DNA from: an endosymbiont of unidentified scaly snail isolate Monju
Lineage (GTDB): Bacteria > Pseudomonadota > Gammaproteobacteria > Chromatiales > Chromatiaceae
Direction of reading: 5' to 3'
DNA: 64,000 nucleotides
Assembly (NCBI RefSeq): GCF_000801295.1
Contig: NZ_AP012978.1
Location: forward strand, 1,054,001 to 1,118,000
Shown: positions 18,728 to 29,319 of the stretch, piece after piece
Numbering within the stretch: position 1 is the stretch's first letter
Layout of the letters: each line of letters opens with the position of its first letter
Position numbers and translations under genes: made by a program
The notes under the pieces: model-generated
Told to the model about the DNA's origin: nothing
The model's database searches: none
Seen by the model: only the letters and a program-made list of their open reading frames with translations

Positions 18728-20910
18728 TTGGTCTCCCTGAACACCCAACTCCCCCTCGAGGGGGTTCCGGGCGACGACGACATCGCGCGCTGGACGGACG
18801 GACTGGCCGAACGCCGTTCGCGAGACGAGGTCGCCCGCCTGCGCGAGGCCGTCGAGGCGGCACGCTGGGTGCACGTCGGCCAGCAATTCGTCGATGGCAC
18901 CGACATGTTGCTCGGCCTGCTGCACACCGCGGATATCCTCGATCGGCTCAAGCTCGATACGGACACCCTGATCGCCGGCCTCCTCTCCGAGTGGCCGGGC
19001 GAGCCCGGTTACGACCCGGCGCAGGTGCGCGAGCGTTTCGGTGAGCCGGTGCAGCGCATGGTCGAGCAGGTTGGTCGCATCCGCGAACTGTCCGCTACCA
19101 GTGCCCATCACGATCCCGACAATGTCGAGAAGCTGCGTCGCCTGCTGCTCGATCTGGCCGGCGACGTGCGCTCCCTGCTGGTGTTGCTGGCCAAGCGCCT
19201 GCGCCTGATGCGCGGGCTCAAGCGACTCGATCCCGAGCTGCAACGCCTGATCGCCCTGGAGACTCGGCGGGTGCACGCGCCGCTGGCCAATCGTCTGGGC
19301 GTGTGGCAGATCAAGTGGGAGCTCGAGGATCTCTGCCTGCGTTACCTGGAACCTGCCGAATACAAGGACCTGGCGGCGCGGCTGGAGGGCAAGCGCAGCG
19401 AGCGCGAGGTCTTCATCCGTGACGTGGTCGAGCGCATCGAGCGCCTGTGCCGCGAGCAGGGCATCGATGCCGAGGTGATGGGCCGGCCCAAGCACATCTA
19501 CAGCATCTGGAACAAGATGCGCCAGAAGCACCTCAATTTCGAGCAGGTGATGGACGTGCGCGCGGTGCGTGTGCTGGTCGAGACAGTGTCCCAGTGCTAC
19601 GAGGTGCTGGGTATGGTGCATGGCGAATGGCGGCCCATTCCTGGTGAGTTCGACGACTACATCGCTCACCCCAAGCCCAACGGTTATCAGTCCTTGCATA
19701 CTGCGGTGGTGGGCGACGACGGTCGCCCGCTGGAAGTGCAGGTGCGTACCCGGCAGATGCACGAGCTGGCCGAGCGTGGTGTGGCTGCGCACTGGCGCTA
19801 CAAGGAGAACGATCGTGCGGATGCCGAGCTGGAGCGGCGTATCGCCTGGATGCGCGCCTGGCTGGAGCAGCAGGACGGCAATGCGGCCGCCGGCCTGCCG
19901 ACGGACGAGGAATACGAGGCACGGCGCATCTATGTGCTCACCCCCAACGGCAAGGTCATCGAGCTGCCGCGCGGTGCCACCCCGGTGGACTTCGCCTATG
20001 CCATCCATACCGATGTTGGTCACCGCTGCCGCGGCGCCAAGGTCAATGGTCGCATGGTGCCGCTCAACCGACCGCTGGAGAGCGGTGACCGGGTGGAGAT
20101 CCTCACCGCGCGCGAGGGCGGGCCGAGCCGCGACTGGCTGGACCCGCGCGGCGGGCACGTGGTCACCACACGGGCGCGGTCGCGCATCCGCCAGTGGTTC
20201 AAGCAGCAGGACCACGAGCAGCACCTGAGCATGGGCCGGCAGGCGCTGGAGCGCGAGTTCCAGCGTCTGGGGCTGCCCCGCCCCGACCTGGAGAAGCTGG
20301 CGCGGACGAGTTGCTGGCCGCAGTGGGGCGGGGAAATTTGTCGGCCATCCAGGCGGCCAACAGCCAGGTCGCGGAACGGCCGAAGGATGCCGACGCGGCG
20401 GCCGAGGAGGCGATCATCGAGCGGGTGCGCGCGCGCCGGCCCTCTGCGGGAACGGCCACGGGCACCGTGGTGGTACAGGGCGTGGGCGATCTCATGACCC
20501 ATATGGCGGGCTGTTGCAAGCCGGTGCCTCCGGATCCGATCGTCGGCTACGTCACGCGCGGGCGCGGTATCAGCATCCACCGCCAGGACTGCCGGGTGGT
20601 ACAGAAGATGGACGAGGAGAATCGCCGGCGGTTGCTGCCTGCGGTCTGGTCCGAGGGACAGCAGGGCTCGCAATTCGTCGCCGATATCCATCTCTATGCC
20701 GGCGACCGCAAGGGGCTTTTGCGTGACATCACCTCGGTGTTCGCCAATGCCGACATCCGGGTGCTGGGGGTCAACAGCCAGTCCGACCGCCGCGAGGAGA
20801 CGGCCAGCATGCGCATCACCGTAGAGGTAGACGACATGGCCCAGCTCGCCCGGGTGATGGGTCAGTTGGCGCAGATCCCCGATGTGATCGAGGTGCGCCG
20901 CCAGATCTGA
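18728..20910 (+). pseudogene. relA: relA (GTP pyrophosphokinase) split by out-of-frame deletion
   Basis: The first frame (18728-20497, TTG start) encodes the degenerate HD region, the synthetase domain (GRPKHIYSIWNKM, KPNGYQSLHTAVVG, VAAHWRYKE) and the TGS domain (RRIYVLTPNGKVIELP). It is correct up to PDLEKLA near 20303. The matching continuation DELLAAVGRG, the cysteine motif MAGCCKPVPPD and the C-terminal ACT domain are in another frame from about 20306 to 20910. Compared with E. coli RelA roughly eight residues are missing at the junction, so this looks like a deletion of about 23-26 bp rather than one miscalled base. The truncated product would keep (p)ppGpp synthetase but lose ribosome-sensing domains. 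The hydrolase motif HDxxED is absent, as in RelA. It starts 10 bp after iscX. Confidence 0.85.
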
Positions 20911-21233
20911 TCCGTCGACGGGTCTGAGGCCGTGTCCGTCGCGAGGCTCCGGTCTCCATGGGGTTCGTTTCGTCCGGATGGTGGGGTTCTGTGAGCTGCT
21001 GCCGGATTCCTGACCTGAATTGGCGGATTCTGCTTGAAACAGCTACAATAACCGGCCGATTTCACAAGAAAAACAATATCGGCAAGCGATCGGGGAAGCA
21101 GCGCCTGCCAGCGGTGTTTCCTGCGTGAGCGGATGGGGTGGGGGAACTCCCGAGATTATCTCGAAAACGCATCAATACTTAATCCTCAACGCAATATCCT
21201 CAACGCAATCTTTTGAATTATCAGGAAGTCCAA
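20911..21233 (+). promoter_or_regulatory. ndk upstream region with candidate promoter
   Basis: This 320-bp gap contains no gene I can support. A candidate sigma70 promoter is TTGGCG (21020-21025), 18-bp spacer, TACAAT (21044-21049), which would start the ndk-rlmN-pilF-rodZ transcript about 180 bp before ndk. Confidence 0.4.
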
Positions 21234-21662
21234 ATGGCAATCGAACGCACCCTGTCGATCATCAAACCCGACGCCGTGGCCAAGAACGTGATCGGGGACA
21301 TCTACAACCGCTTCGAGCGCGCGGGCCTGCGCATCGTTGCCGCAAAGATGATGCACCTTACCGAGGAGCAGGCCGGTGCCTTCTATGCGGTGCACAAGGA
21401 GCGTCCCTTCTTCAAGGATCTGGTGGCCTTCATGACCTCCGGGCCAGTGATGGTCCAGGTGCTCGAAGGCGAGAACGCCATCGCGAAGAACCGCGAGCTG
21501 ATGGGGGCGACCAACCCGCAGGAAGCGGCTCCCGGCACCATCCGTGCCGATCATGCCCAGACGGTGGACGAGAATGCGGTGCATGGCTCGGATGCGCCGG
21601 AGACCGCCGCGGTCGAGATCGACTTCTTCTTCCCCGAAGGGGTGTGCGAGCGCACGCGCTGA
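21234..21662 (+). CDS. ndk: Nucleoside diphosphate kinase
   Basis: A 142-residue NDP kinase, balancing NTP and dNTP pools. The opening [15 protein letters not shown] and the active-site [10 protein letters not shown] with the phosphorylated histidine are intact, and the length equals that of bacterial homologues. The ATG at 21234 is chosen over an in-frame codon 21 bp upstream because homologues begin M-A-I/V-E-R-T. It precedes rlmN by 6 bp. Confidence 0.97.
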   Translation: MAIERTLSIIKPDAVAKNVIGDIYNRFERAGLRIVAAKMMHLTEEQAGAFYAVHKERPFFKDLVAFMTSGPVMVQVLEGENAIAKNRELMGATNPQEAAPGTIRADHAQTVDENAVHGSDAPETAAVEIDFFFPEGVCERTR

Positions 21663-21668
21663 ACCGTC

Positions 21669-22757
21669 ATGGGTGAGGCCGAACGCACCAATCTTCTGGA
21701 TCTTGACCGCCCGGGCATGGAGGCCCTGATTGTGGACATGGGTTTCAAACCCTTCCACGGCCGCAACCTGTTGAAATGGATACACAAGCACGGGGTTACC
21801 GATTTCGCGCAGATGACCGACCTGCCCAAGGTGTTGCGCGAGCGGCTAGCCGCAGAGACCCGGATCGGCCTGCCCGAGATCGTCTTCGAGCAACCCTCGC
21901 TGGACGGCACCACCAAGTGGGTGCTGGAGTTGGATGACGGCCAGCGTATCGAGACGGTCTACATCCCGGACGGTGACCGCAGCACCATCTGCGTGTCCTC
22001 GCAGGTGGGCTGTGCGCTCGACTGCTCCTTCTGTTCCACCGCCCGCCAGGGCTTCAACCGCAACCTCACCACCGCCGAGATCATCGGCCAGGTGTGGGCG
22101 GCAACTCGCGAGTTGGGACGGCCACCGAGCAACGTGGTGTTGATGGGCATGGGCGAGCCGCTGGCCAATTTCGACAACGTGGTGCGGGCCATGCAGCTCA
22201 TGACCGAGGATCTGGCCTACATGATCGCCAGGACACGGGTGACGCTGAGCACCTCCGGTATCGTGCCGGCATTGCGCCGGCTGCGCGAGGCGAGCAACGT
22301 CAGCCTGGCGGTCTCGCTGCACGCGCCCGACAATGCACTGCGTGACGAGCTGGTGCCAATCAACCGCAAGTATCCCCTGGAAGAACTGATCCCTGCCTGT
22401 CGTGACTACATCGCCGGCGAGAAGCGGCGCAAGATCACCTGGGAATATGTCATGCTCGACGGGGTCAACGACAGCATTGCCCACGCAAAGGCGTTGATCC
22501 GCCTGTTGCAGGGCATTCCGTCCAAGGTCAACCTGATCCCGTTCAATCCCTTTCCCGGTACCGATTACCGCACTTCGCCGCTGGAGCGTATCGATGCCTT
22601 CCGCCAGCGCTTGATCCGTGCCGGCATCATCACCATCACCCGCAAGACCCGGGGCGACGACATCGACGCTGCCTGCGGGCAACTGGTAGGAAGGGTGCGT
22701 GACCGCAGTCGCCGGCAGTTGCGCGAGGGTGGTACTGTGGCGGGAGGGCGCGCATGA
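21669..22757 (+). CDS. rlmN: Dual-specificity RNA methyltransferase RlmN
   Basis: A 362-residue radical SAM methylase that makes 2-methyladenosine at A2503 of 23S rRNA and A37 of some tRNAs. The cluster motif is CALDCSFC (C115, C119, C122). The C-terminal cysteine in [10 protein letters not shown] corresponds to the residue that resolves the methyl adduct. [13 protein letters not shown] is the SAM-binding GEP motif. The stop overlaps the ATG of pilF (ATGA). Confidence 0.96.
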   Translation: MGEAERTNLLDLDRPGMEALIVDMGFKPFHGRNLLKWIHKHGVTDFAQMTDLPKVLRERLAAETRIGLPEIVFEQPSLDGTTKWVLELDDGQRIETVYIPDGDRSTICVSSQVGCALDCSFCSTARQGFNRNLTTAEIIGQVWAATRELGRPPSNVVLMGMGEPLANFDNVVRAMQLMTEDLAYMIARTRVTLSTSGIVPALRRLREASNVSLAVSLHAPDNALRDELVPINRKYPLEELIPACRDYIAGEKRRKITWEYVMLDGVNDSIAHAKALIRLLQGIPSKVNLIPFNPFPGTDYRTSPLERIDAFRQRLIRAGIITITRKTRGDDIDAACGQLVGRVRDRSRRQLREGGTVAGGRA

Positions 22758-23554
22758 GGCGGGTTGCGGCGATTCGCGGTGCGGCGGCGCTGACCCTGCT
22801 GTTCCTGTTGGCGGGATGCCAGACCCAGGGGATGCGTCCCGATGGTGGTTCCGGCGGAGACAACACGGGTGACCTGGGGACCCCGCTCATGCGTCCGAGC
22901 CCGGCTGATGTCTACGTGGAGCTGGGCGGCGCCTACTTGGCCGAAGGCAAGATCAGCGAGGCCCTCAAGAATGCTCGCAAGGCGGTGCTGGCCGACCCCA
23001 GGCATGCCGGCGCCTACACCCTGCTGGGGGTGGTGCATCAGCGTCTGGGCCAGATGGAACCGGCAGGCAAGGCCTTCAAAAAGGCCGTGACACTGGCACC
23101 CCACGATCCCTTTGCACTGAACGCCCTGGGTTCGTGGCTATGCGCACAGAAACGCTACGACGAGGCCGATCCCTATTTTCGACGGGCGCTGAAGAATCCG
23201 CTCTACCCTACGCCCTGGGTTGCCTCGTACAACGCCGGATCCTGTGCCGAGAAAAGGGGTGACGTGGTGCAGGCCGAGAAGGACTATCGTGCTTCCCTGA
23301 GCGCCAATCCGCGTTTTGCGCCAGCGTTGTTGCGCATGGCGTTCATCACCTTCGAACAGGAACGATTCCTGTCCTCGCGCGCCTACCTGCAACGCTATGC
23401 TGCAGTGGCACCCCACACTGCCGATTCGCTGTGGCTCGGCGTGCGTACCGAGAAACGGCTCGGAGACAAGGAGCAGATGGCCAGCTATGCCATGAAGTTG
23501 CGGGCGCGTTTCCCCGATTCCGAGCAGGCCCGCTTCCTGGAGACGTTACAATGA
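22754..23554 (+). CDS. pilF: Type IV pilus biogenesis/stability lipoprotein PilF (PilW)
   Basis: A 266-residue lipoprotein with the signal and lipobox LLFLLAGCQ (lipidated Cys near residue 23) and at least four tetratricopeptide repeats (such as [20 protein letters not shown] and [19 protein letters not shown]). PilF helps the PilQ secretin multimerise in the outer membrane. The order rlmN-pilF-rodZ is as in Pseudomonas. ATGA overlaps link it to both neighbours. No other pilus gene is in this window. Confidence 0.92.
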   Translation: MRRVAAIRGAAALTLLFLLAGCQTQGMRPDGGSGGDNTGDLGTPLMRPSPADVYVELGGAYLAEGKISEALKNARKAVLADPRHAGAYTLLGVVHQRLGQMEPAGKAFKKAVTLAPHDPFALNALGSWLCAQKRYDEADPYFRRALKNPLYPTPWVASYNAGSCAEKRGDVVQAEKDYRASLSANPRFAPALLRMAFITFEQERFLSSRAYLQRYAAVAPHTADSLWLGVRTEKRLGDKEQMASYAMKLRARFPDSEQARFLETLQ

Positions 23555-24480
23555 ACGCTGTTATGGCAAAGCAAGAGAACAAGGGGGAGATCCAGCTGGC
23601 GGTTCCAGGGCTGGGCGAGCGTCTCAGATCGGCCCGCATGGCCTGCAATCTCGACATGGCCAAGTTGGCGGCACGTATCCACCTCACCTCCGACCTGGTC
23701 GACGCCCTTGAGCGCGACGACTACTCGGAAATGCCGGCGCGCGTCTTCGTGCGCGGCTACGTTCGCAACTACGCCCGGGCGGTGAACCTGCCGGCCGAAT
23801 CGGTGCTGGCTCAGTTCGATCGCCAGTGGCCGGAGGAGGATTACCAGGTCCGCCTCGACGAGAGCCCGAGACTGGCGGCTGATCCGCATCCCCGTCGGCG
23901 CTGGCCCGGGCTGGTCACCTGGCTGGTGGTGCTGGCGGTCGTGGGATTGACGCTGATGTGGTGGCAGGGCTACCTGGACCGTTACCTCACCCAGTGGCAG
24001 GAAGGGACCGCGACGACGCAGGTGACAGCGCCCTCCGAACAGCCGTCGGGCGCTATCGCGGGCGACCCGGCCGGATCAGCGGATTCCCTGCCACTGAATG
24101 GTGCGCCGGCGTCCGACGATACCCGTTCCCTGGCGTTGCCGCTGCCGCCAGTGAAGGTCTCGGCGACCGAGCCGGCACCTCCACCGGCGCTCGCCGCCAC
24201 CCCGGTGGCAAAGGAAGCGGTCCCGGAGCCGACGGGCGCGCCGCCGCAGGTGGTGGTGCGTTTTCTCGATGACAGCTGGGTGGACATCCGTGACAGCCGC
24301 CGCGAGTACAAGCTCATCGGCATCATGAAGCGCGGCACCGAACGCCGTTTCGGTGGCACGCCACCCTATACCGTGGTGCTGGGCAACGCCCGCGCCGTGG
24401 AGCTGCGAGTGAACGGCGAGCCCTACGACCTGGCGCGACATACCCAGCGCAACGTGGCGCGTTTTACCTTCGAACCCTGA
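23551..24480 (+). CDS. rodZ: Cytoskeletal membrane protein RodZ
   Basis: A 309-residue bitopic protein: an N-terminal helix-turn-helix (about residues 15-80, LGERLRSARMACNLDMAKLA), one membrane segment (about 118-136, VTWLVVLAVVGLTLMWW), a Pro/Ala-rich periplasmic linker and a C-terminal DUF4115 domain (FLDDSWVDIRDSRREY). It links MreB to the cell-wall machinery. ATG overlaps the pilF stop. In relatives ispG follows, but here a long palindrome does. Confidence 0.93.
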   Translation: MNAVMAKQENKGEIQLAVPGLGERLRSARMACNLDMAKLAARIHLTSDLVDALERDDYSEMPARVFVRGYVRNYARAVNLPAESVLAQFDRQWPEEDYQVRLDESPRLAADPHPRRRWPGLVTWLVVLAVVGLTLMWWQGYLDRYLTQWQEGTATTQVTAPSEQPSGAIAGDPAGSADSLPLNGAPASDDTRSLALPLPPVKVSATEPAPPPALAATPVAKEAVPEPTGAPPQVVVRFLDDSWVDIRDSRREYKLIGIMKRGTERRFGGTPPYTVVLGNARAVELRVNGEPYDLARHTQRNVARFTFEP

Positions 24481-24483
24481 GCT

Positions 24484-24647
24484 ATATTAACCCGGCACCA
24501 ATCTATGTCACCCTCAGCCACCACGAGCGTGCCCGTGGACGTCGTTGCCGCACCTCGACAGGGAATGACCCTGCCTTCGGCGCGGCGCCTCGCCACGGCC
24601 GCGCTCGTGGTGGCTGAGGGTGACATAGATTGGTGCCGGGTTAATAT
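24484..24647. repeat. 46-bp perfect inverted repeat (MITE-like palindrome)
   Basis: Two perfectly complementary 46-base arms, 24484-24529 and 24602-24647, flank a 72-bp loop; pairing continues with mismatches for about ten further bases into the loop. The transcript would form a very long hairpin. It occupies most of the gap between rodZ and hisS. The outer edges read ATATTAAC...GTTAATAT. No protein is encoded. It could be a non-autonomous transposable element or a strong transcription barrier; no target duplication is obvious. Confidence 0.85.
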
Positions 24648-24698
24648 GAACCATCCTGCAGTCGCCCGCGTCCGCCGCGGGCAGGACCCATCGACGAC

Positions 24699-25976
<1,278 letters not shown>

Positions 25977-25992
25977 CATCGAGGAGCGGCAC

Positions 25993-26625
25993 ATGAGTGC
26001 GTATCTGGACGAAGAAGAACAGGTCGAGGCTCTCAAGAACTGGTGGAAGGAGAACGGCCGCTCGGTCATCGCCGGGGCGGTGCTGGGTCTGGCGGCCATC
26101 TTCGGCTGGCAGGGCTGGCAGGGCTGGCAACGCGGGCAGGCCGAGGCGGCCTCGATGCTCTACGAGCAGATGCTCGGTCGTTTGCGGGCTGGTGACGTGG
26201 ACGCGGCGCAGAGCGCCGGCAAGCGGCTGCTCGGTGAGTTCACCGATTCGATCTATGCCAGTTTCGCTGCGATGAAACTCGCCCGGACCGCCTACGAGAA
26301 AGGCGAGAGTGATACCGCGGTGGAGAATCTGCAATGGGTCGCCGCGCACGCCCCCGATTCGGTGATCGGCGATCTGGCCCGGGTTCGGCTGGTGCGACTG
26401 CTGGTCGATGCCGGCAAGCAGGAGCGCGCGGAGCGCGTGCTCTCCGAGATACAGAAGGACTTCATGCCGGCGGTCGTGGCCGAGCTGCGCGGTGACATTG
26501 CCCGGGCGAAGGGCGATACCGCCGCGGCGCGCGAGGCCTACGAGGCGGCCATGCGGGCCGGCGCTACCAACGAACTGGTACGCATGAAGCACCAGGCACT
26601 GGGCAAGGGAGGTGAGGCGTCGTGA
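25993..26625 (+). CDS. yfgM: YfgM-type membrane-anchored TPR protein
   Basis: A 210-residue protein with a short cytoplasmic start (EEEQVEALKNWWKENG), one membrane segment (about 25-41) and periplasmic tetratricopeptide-like repeats. E. coli YfgM is an ancillary SecYEG/PpiD partner for periplasmic chaperoning. A 9-bp unit repeated in tandem at about 26104-26130 gives Trp-Gln-Gly repeats just after the membrane helix. GAGGAG lies before the ATG at 25993. The stop overlaps the GTG of bamB. Confidence 0.9.
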   Translation: MSAYLDEEEQVEALKNWWKENGRSVIAGAVLGLAAIFGWQGWQGWQRGQAEAASMLYEQMLGRLRAGDVDAAQSAGKRLLGEFTDSIYASFAAMKLARTAYEKGESDTAVENLQWVAAHAPDSVIGDLARVRLVRLLVDAGKQERAERVLSEIQKDFMPAVVAELRGDIARAKGDTAAAREAYEAAMRAGATNELVRMKHQALGKGGEAS

Positions 26626-27797
26626 CCGTGACCCACGTGATGCGTCGGGCCTTGCTGCTGGGGGTCTGGGTGTTCCTGGGGGGCTGTTCCTCGATCGGCG
26701 ACTGGCTCGCGCCTGCCGAGATCGATCCGCCCGCGTCGTTGCAGGATATCACCGAGAAGGTGCAGCTCAAGGCGCGCTGGCAGACCGACATCGGCAGCGG
26801 TGCCGGCGATCTTCGCCTGCACCTGGTGCCGCATTATGCGAACGGGCGCCTCTATGTGGCCGATGCCGACGGGCGGGTGATGGCGCTGGATGCCGATACC
26901 GGGCGCACGCTCTGGTCGGTAGACCTGGAGGCGCCCTTGTCTGGTGGGCCCGGTGCTGCCGAGGGGCTGGTGGTGGTCGGCACCCTGGATGCGGAGGTCA
27001 TTGCCCTGTCGGCTGCCGACGGCAGCCTGAAATGGCGGACGGGCGTCAGCAGCGAGGTGCTGTCCACGCCAGTCGTGGCCCTGGACCGGGTGGTAGTGCG
27101 CACCATCGACGGCAAGGTGCAGGGGCTGGATGCGGCCACCGGCGAGGAACGCTGGCGCTACGAGCGCGAGATCCCGGTGCTGACCTTGCGCGGTACGGCT
27201 GACCCGGTGGTCAGTGGCGACCACGTGCTCTGTGGTATGGCCGGCGGCAAGCTGGTGAACCTGGATATCCGCACCGGCGATGTGCGCTGGGAGGCGACCG
27301 TCACCGTGCCGCGCGGCCGTTCCGAGCTTGAACGCCTGGCGGACATCGACGGTAACCCGCTGGTGATCGACGGCCTGATCTATGTGGCGACCTACCAGGG
27401 CGAGGTGGCGGCTATCGAGGAGTCCTCGGGCAGCGTACTCTGGCGGCGCAAGTTCTCTTCGTACAGTGGTATGGCGGCCGACCGTTACAACGTCTATGCC
27501 AGTGACGCCAGTGGCTTCGTCTGGGCGCTGGACGCCGACAACGGCGCGGCGCGTTGGCGCCAGGAGGCGCTGAAGAACCGCCAGCTGTCCGACGTGGCCG
27601 TGCTGGGTGATGTGGTCATCGTCGGCGACTTCGAGGGCTACGTACACCTGCTGTCCACCGAAGACGGCGCCCTGGTGGGACGTGGCCGCGTCGGCAGTGA
27701 CCCCATCACGCGCGGCGTACTGGTGGCCGACGGCAGGCTCTTCGTGATGGGCGACGGTGGCGAGCTGGCCGCCCTGCAACTGGTGCCGGTGCCCTGA
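26622..27797 (+). CDS. bamB: Outer membrane assembly lipoprotein BamB
   Basis: A 391-residue lipoprotein with a signal ending in the lipobox FLGGC and an eight-bladed PQQ-like propeller (repeated GRVMALDADTGRTLWSVDL-type blades). It is a subunit of the BAM complex that folds outer-membrane proteins. GTG start at 26622 overlaps the yfgM stop as GTGA. der follows after 3 bp. Confidence 0.95.
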   Translation: MTVTHVMRRALLLGVWVFLGGCSSIGDWLAPAEIDPPASLQDITEKVQLKARWQTDIGSGAGDLRLHLVPHYANGRLYVADADGRVMALDADTGRTLWSVDLEAPLSGGPGAAEGLVVVGTLDAEVIALSAADGSLKWRTGVSSEVLSTPVVALDRVVVRTIDGKVQGLDAATGEERWRYEREIPVLTLRGTADPVVSGDHVLCGMAGGKLVNLDIRTGDVRWEATVTVPRGRSELERLADIDGNPLVIDGLIYVATYQGEVAAIEESSGSVLWRRKFSSYSGMAADRYNVYASDASGFVWALDADNGAARWRQEALKNRQLSDVAVLGDVVIVGDFEGYVHLLSTEDGALVGRGRVGSDPITRGVLVADGRLFVMGDGGELAALQLVPVP

Positions 27798-27800
27798 GCC

Positions 27801-29207
27801 ATGTTGCCCGTCATCGCCCTGGTGGGGCGGCCCAATGTCGGCAAGTCTACCCTGTTCAATCGGCTCACCCGTAGCCGGGACGCGCTGGTGGCCGACCAGC
27901 CTGGGCTGACCCGCGACCGCCAGTATGGCGTCGGCAAGCTGGGGGATCGCCCCTACCTGGTGGTCGACACCGGCGGCATCAGCGGTGACCGCGACGGTAT
28001 CGACGGGCTCATGGAGCAACAGGTGCAGGCGGCCATCGGCGAGGCCGATCACCTGATCTTCCTGGTCGATGCGCGTGACGGTCTCACCGCGGGTGATGAA
28101 ATCATCGTCGAGCGCCTGCGCCGCATCGGCAAGCCGGTGACGCTCGCCGTGAACAAGATCGATGGCCTGGACCAGGATACGGTGGCCAGCGAGTTTCACG
28201 CCCTGGGGCTGGGTGACCCGCACCCTGTCGCCGCGGCGCACGGTCGTGGCGTGCGTTCGCTGATCAATGGCGTCTTGCGCACCCTGCCGGAAGTTGCGGA
28301 ACACGCGGCGGACGACGAACTCCTGCCAGGGCAGCGAGCCGGCGTGCAGATCGCCGTGGTGGGCCGGCCGAACGTCGGCAAGTCCACGCTGATCAACCGC
28401 CTGCTCGGCGAGGAGCGGGTCGTCGCCTTCGACCGGCCGGGTACCACGCGCGACTCCATCTTCATCCCCTTCGAGCATGACGGCCGACCCTACACCCTGA
28501 TCGACACCGCCGGTGTGCGGCGCCGTGCACGCATCGACGAGGCTATCGAGAAGTTCAGCGTCATCAAGACGCTCCAGGCTATCGAGCAGGCCAACGTGGT
28601 GCTGCTGGTGCTCGATGCCCACCAGGGCATCGCCGAACAGGACGCCACGCTCGCCGGCCACGTGCTCGATTCCGGACGCGCCCTGGTGGTGGTGATCAAC
28701 AAGTGGGACGGTCTCGACCCGGATCAGCGCGAACGCATCAAGGCCGAGATGCAGCGTCGGCTGCCGTTTCTCGGCTTTGCCGACTGGCGCTTCGTCTCGG
28801 CATTGCACGGCAGCGGTGTGGGTCACCTGATCGAGGCGGTCGATGCCGCTTATCGCGCGGCCACCCGCGACCTCCCGACCCCGGAGCTGACCCGGGTTCT
28901 GGAAGCGGCTGTGAGCGAACACCAGCCACCGCTGGTGCGCGGTCGGCGCATCAAGCTGCGCTACGCCCACCAGGGCGGCAAGAACCCGCCCGTCATCGTG
29001 GTGCATGGCAACCAGGTGGACAAGGTGCCGGCGGCCTACCGGCGCTACCTGGTCAACCGCTTTCGCGAGGCCTTCGACCTGCATGGCACGCCCTTGCGCA
29101 TCGAGTTCAAGGCCGGCAAGAACCCCTACGAGGGCAAGCGCAACAAGCTCACTGCGCGCCAGGTGAGCAAGCGCCGGCGGTTGATGAAGCACGTCAAGCG
29201 CCGCTGA
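27801..29207 (+). CDS. der: Ribosome biogenesis GTPase Der (EngA)
   Basis: A 468-residue protein with two GTPase domains, each with a [11 protein letters not shown]-loop (near residues 8 and 187), DTGG/DTAG switch II motifs and NKID/NKWD guanine-specificity motifs, followed by a KH-like C-terminal domain. It acts in 50S subunit maturation. Last gene of the hisS-yfgM-bamB-der group. Confidence 0.97.
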   Translation: MLPVIALVGRPNVGKSTLFNRLTRSRDALVADQPGLTRDRQYGVGKLGDRPYLVVDTGGISGDRDGIDGLMEQQVQAAIGEADHLIFLVDARDGLTAGDEIIVERLRRIGKPVTLAVNKIDGLDQDTVASEFHALGLGDPHPVAAAHGRGVRSLINGVLRTLPEVAEHAADDELLPGQRAGVQIAVVGRPNVGKSTLINRLLGEERVVAFDRPGTTRDSIFIPFEHDGRPYTLIDTAGVRRRARIDEAIEKFSVIKTLQAIEQANVVLLVLDAHQGIAEQDATLAGHVLDSGRALVVVINKWDGLDPDQRERIKAEMQRRLPFLGFADWRFVSALHGSGVGHLIEAVDAAYRAATRDLPTPELTRVLEAAVSEHQPPLVRGRRIKLRYAHQGGKNPPVIVVHGNQVDKVPAAYRRYLVNRFREAFDLHGTPLRIEFKAGKNPYEGKRNKLTARQVSKRRRLMKHVKRR

Positions 29208-29319
29208 GCGGGGGCCGCCCGGTTCCTCCGCGGATCGGGAGTCGGCCCGAGAGTGGTGCCGTCGGCGGGGCGAGGTGGGTACAGGACTTCACCTCGACGG
29301 AAGCCCAGCGGGCCGAACC

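Noticed and set aside
26538-29192. Very long minus-strand open frame opposite bamB and der
   Set aside because: It is the mirror of two well-identified plus-strand genes in GC-rich DNA and has no recognisable protein features.
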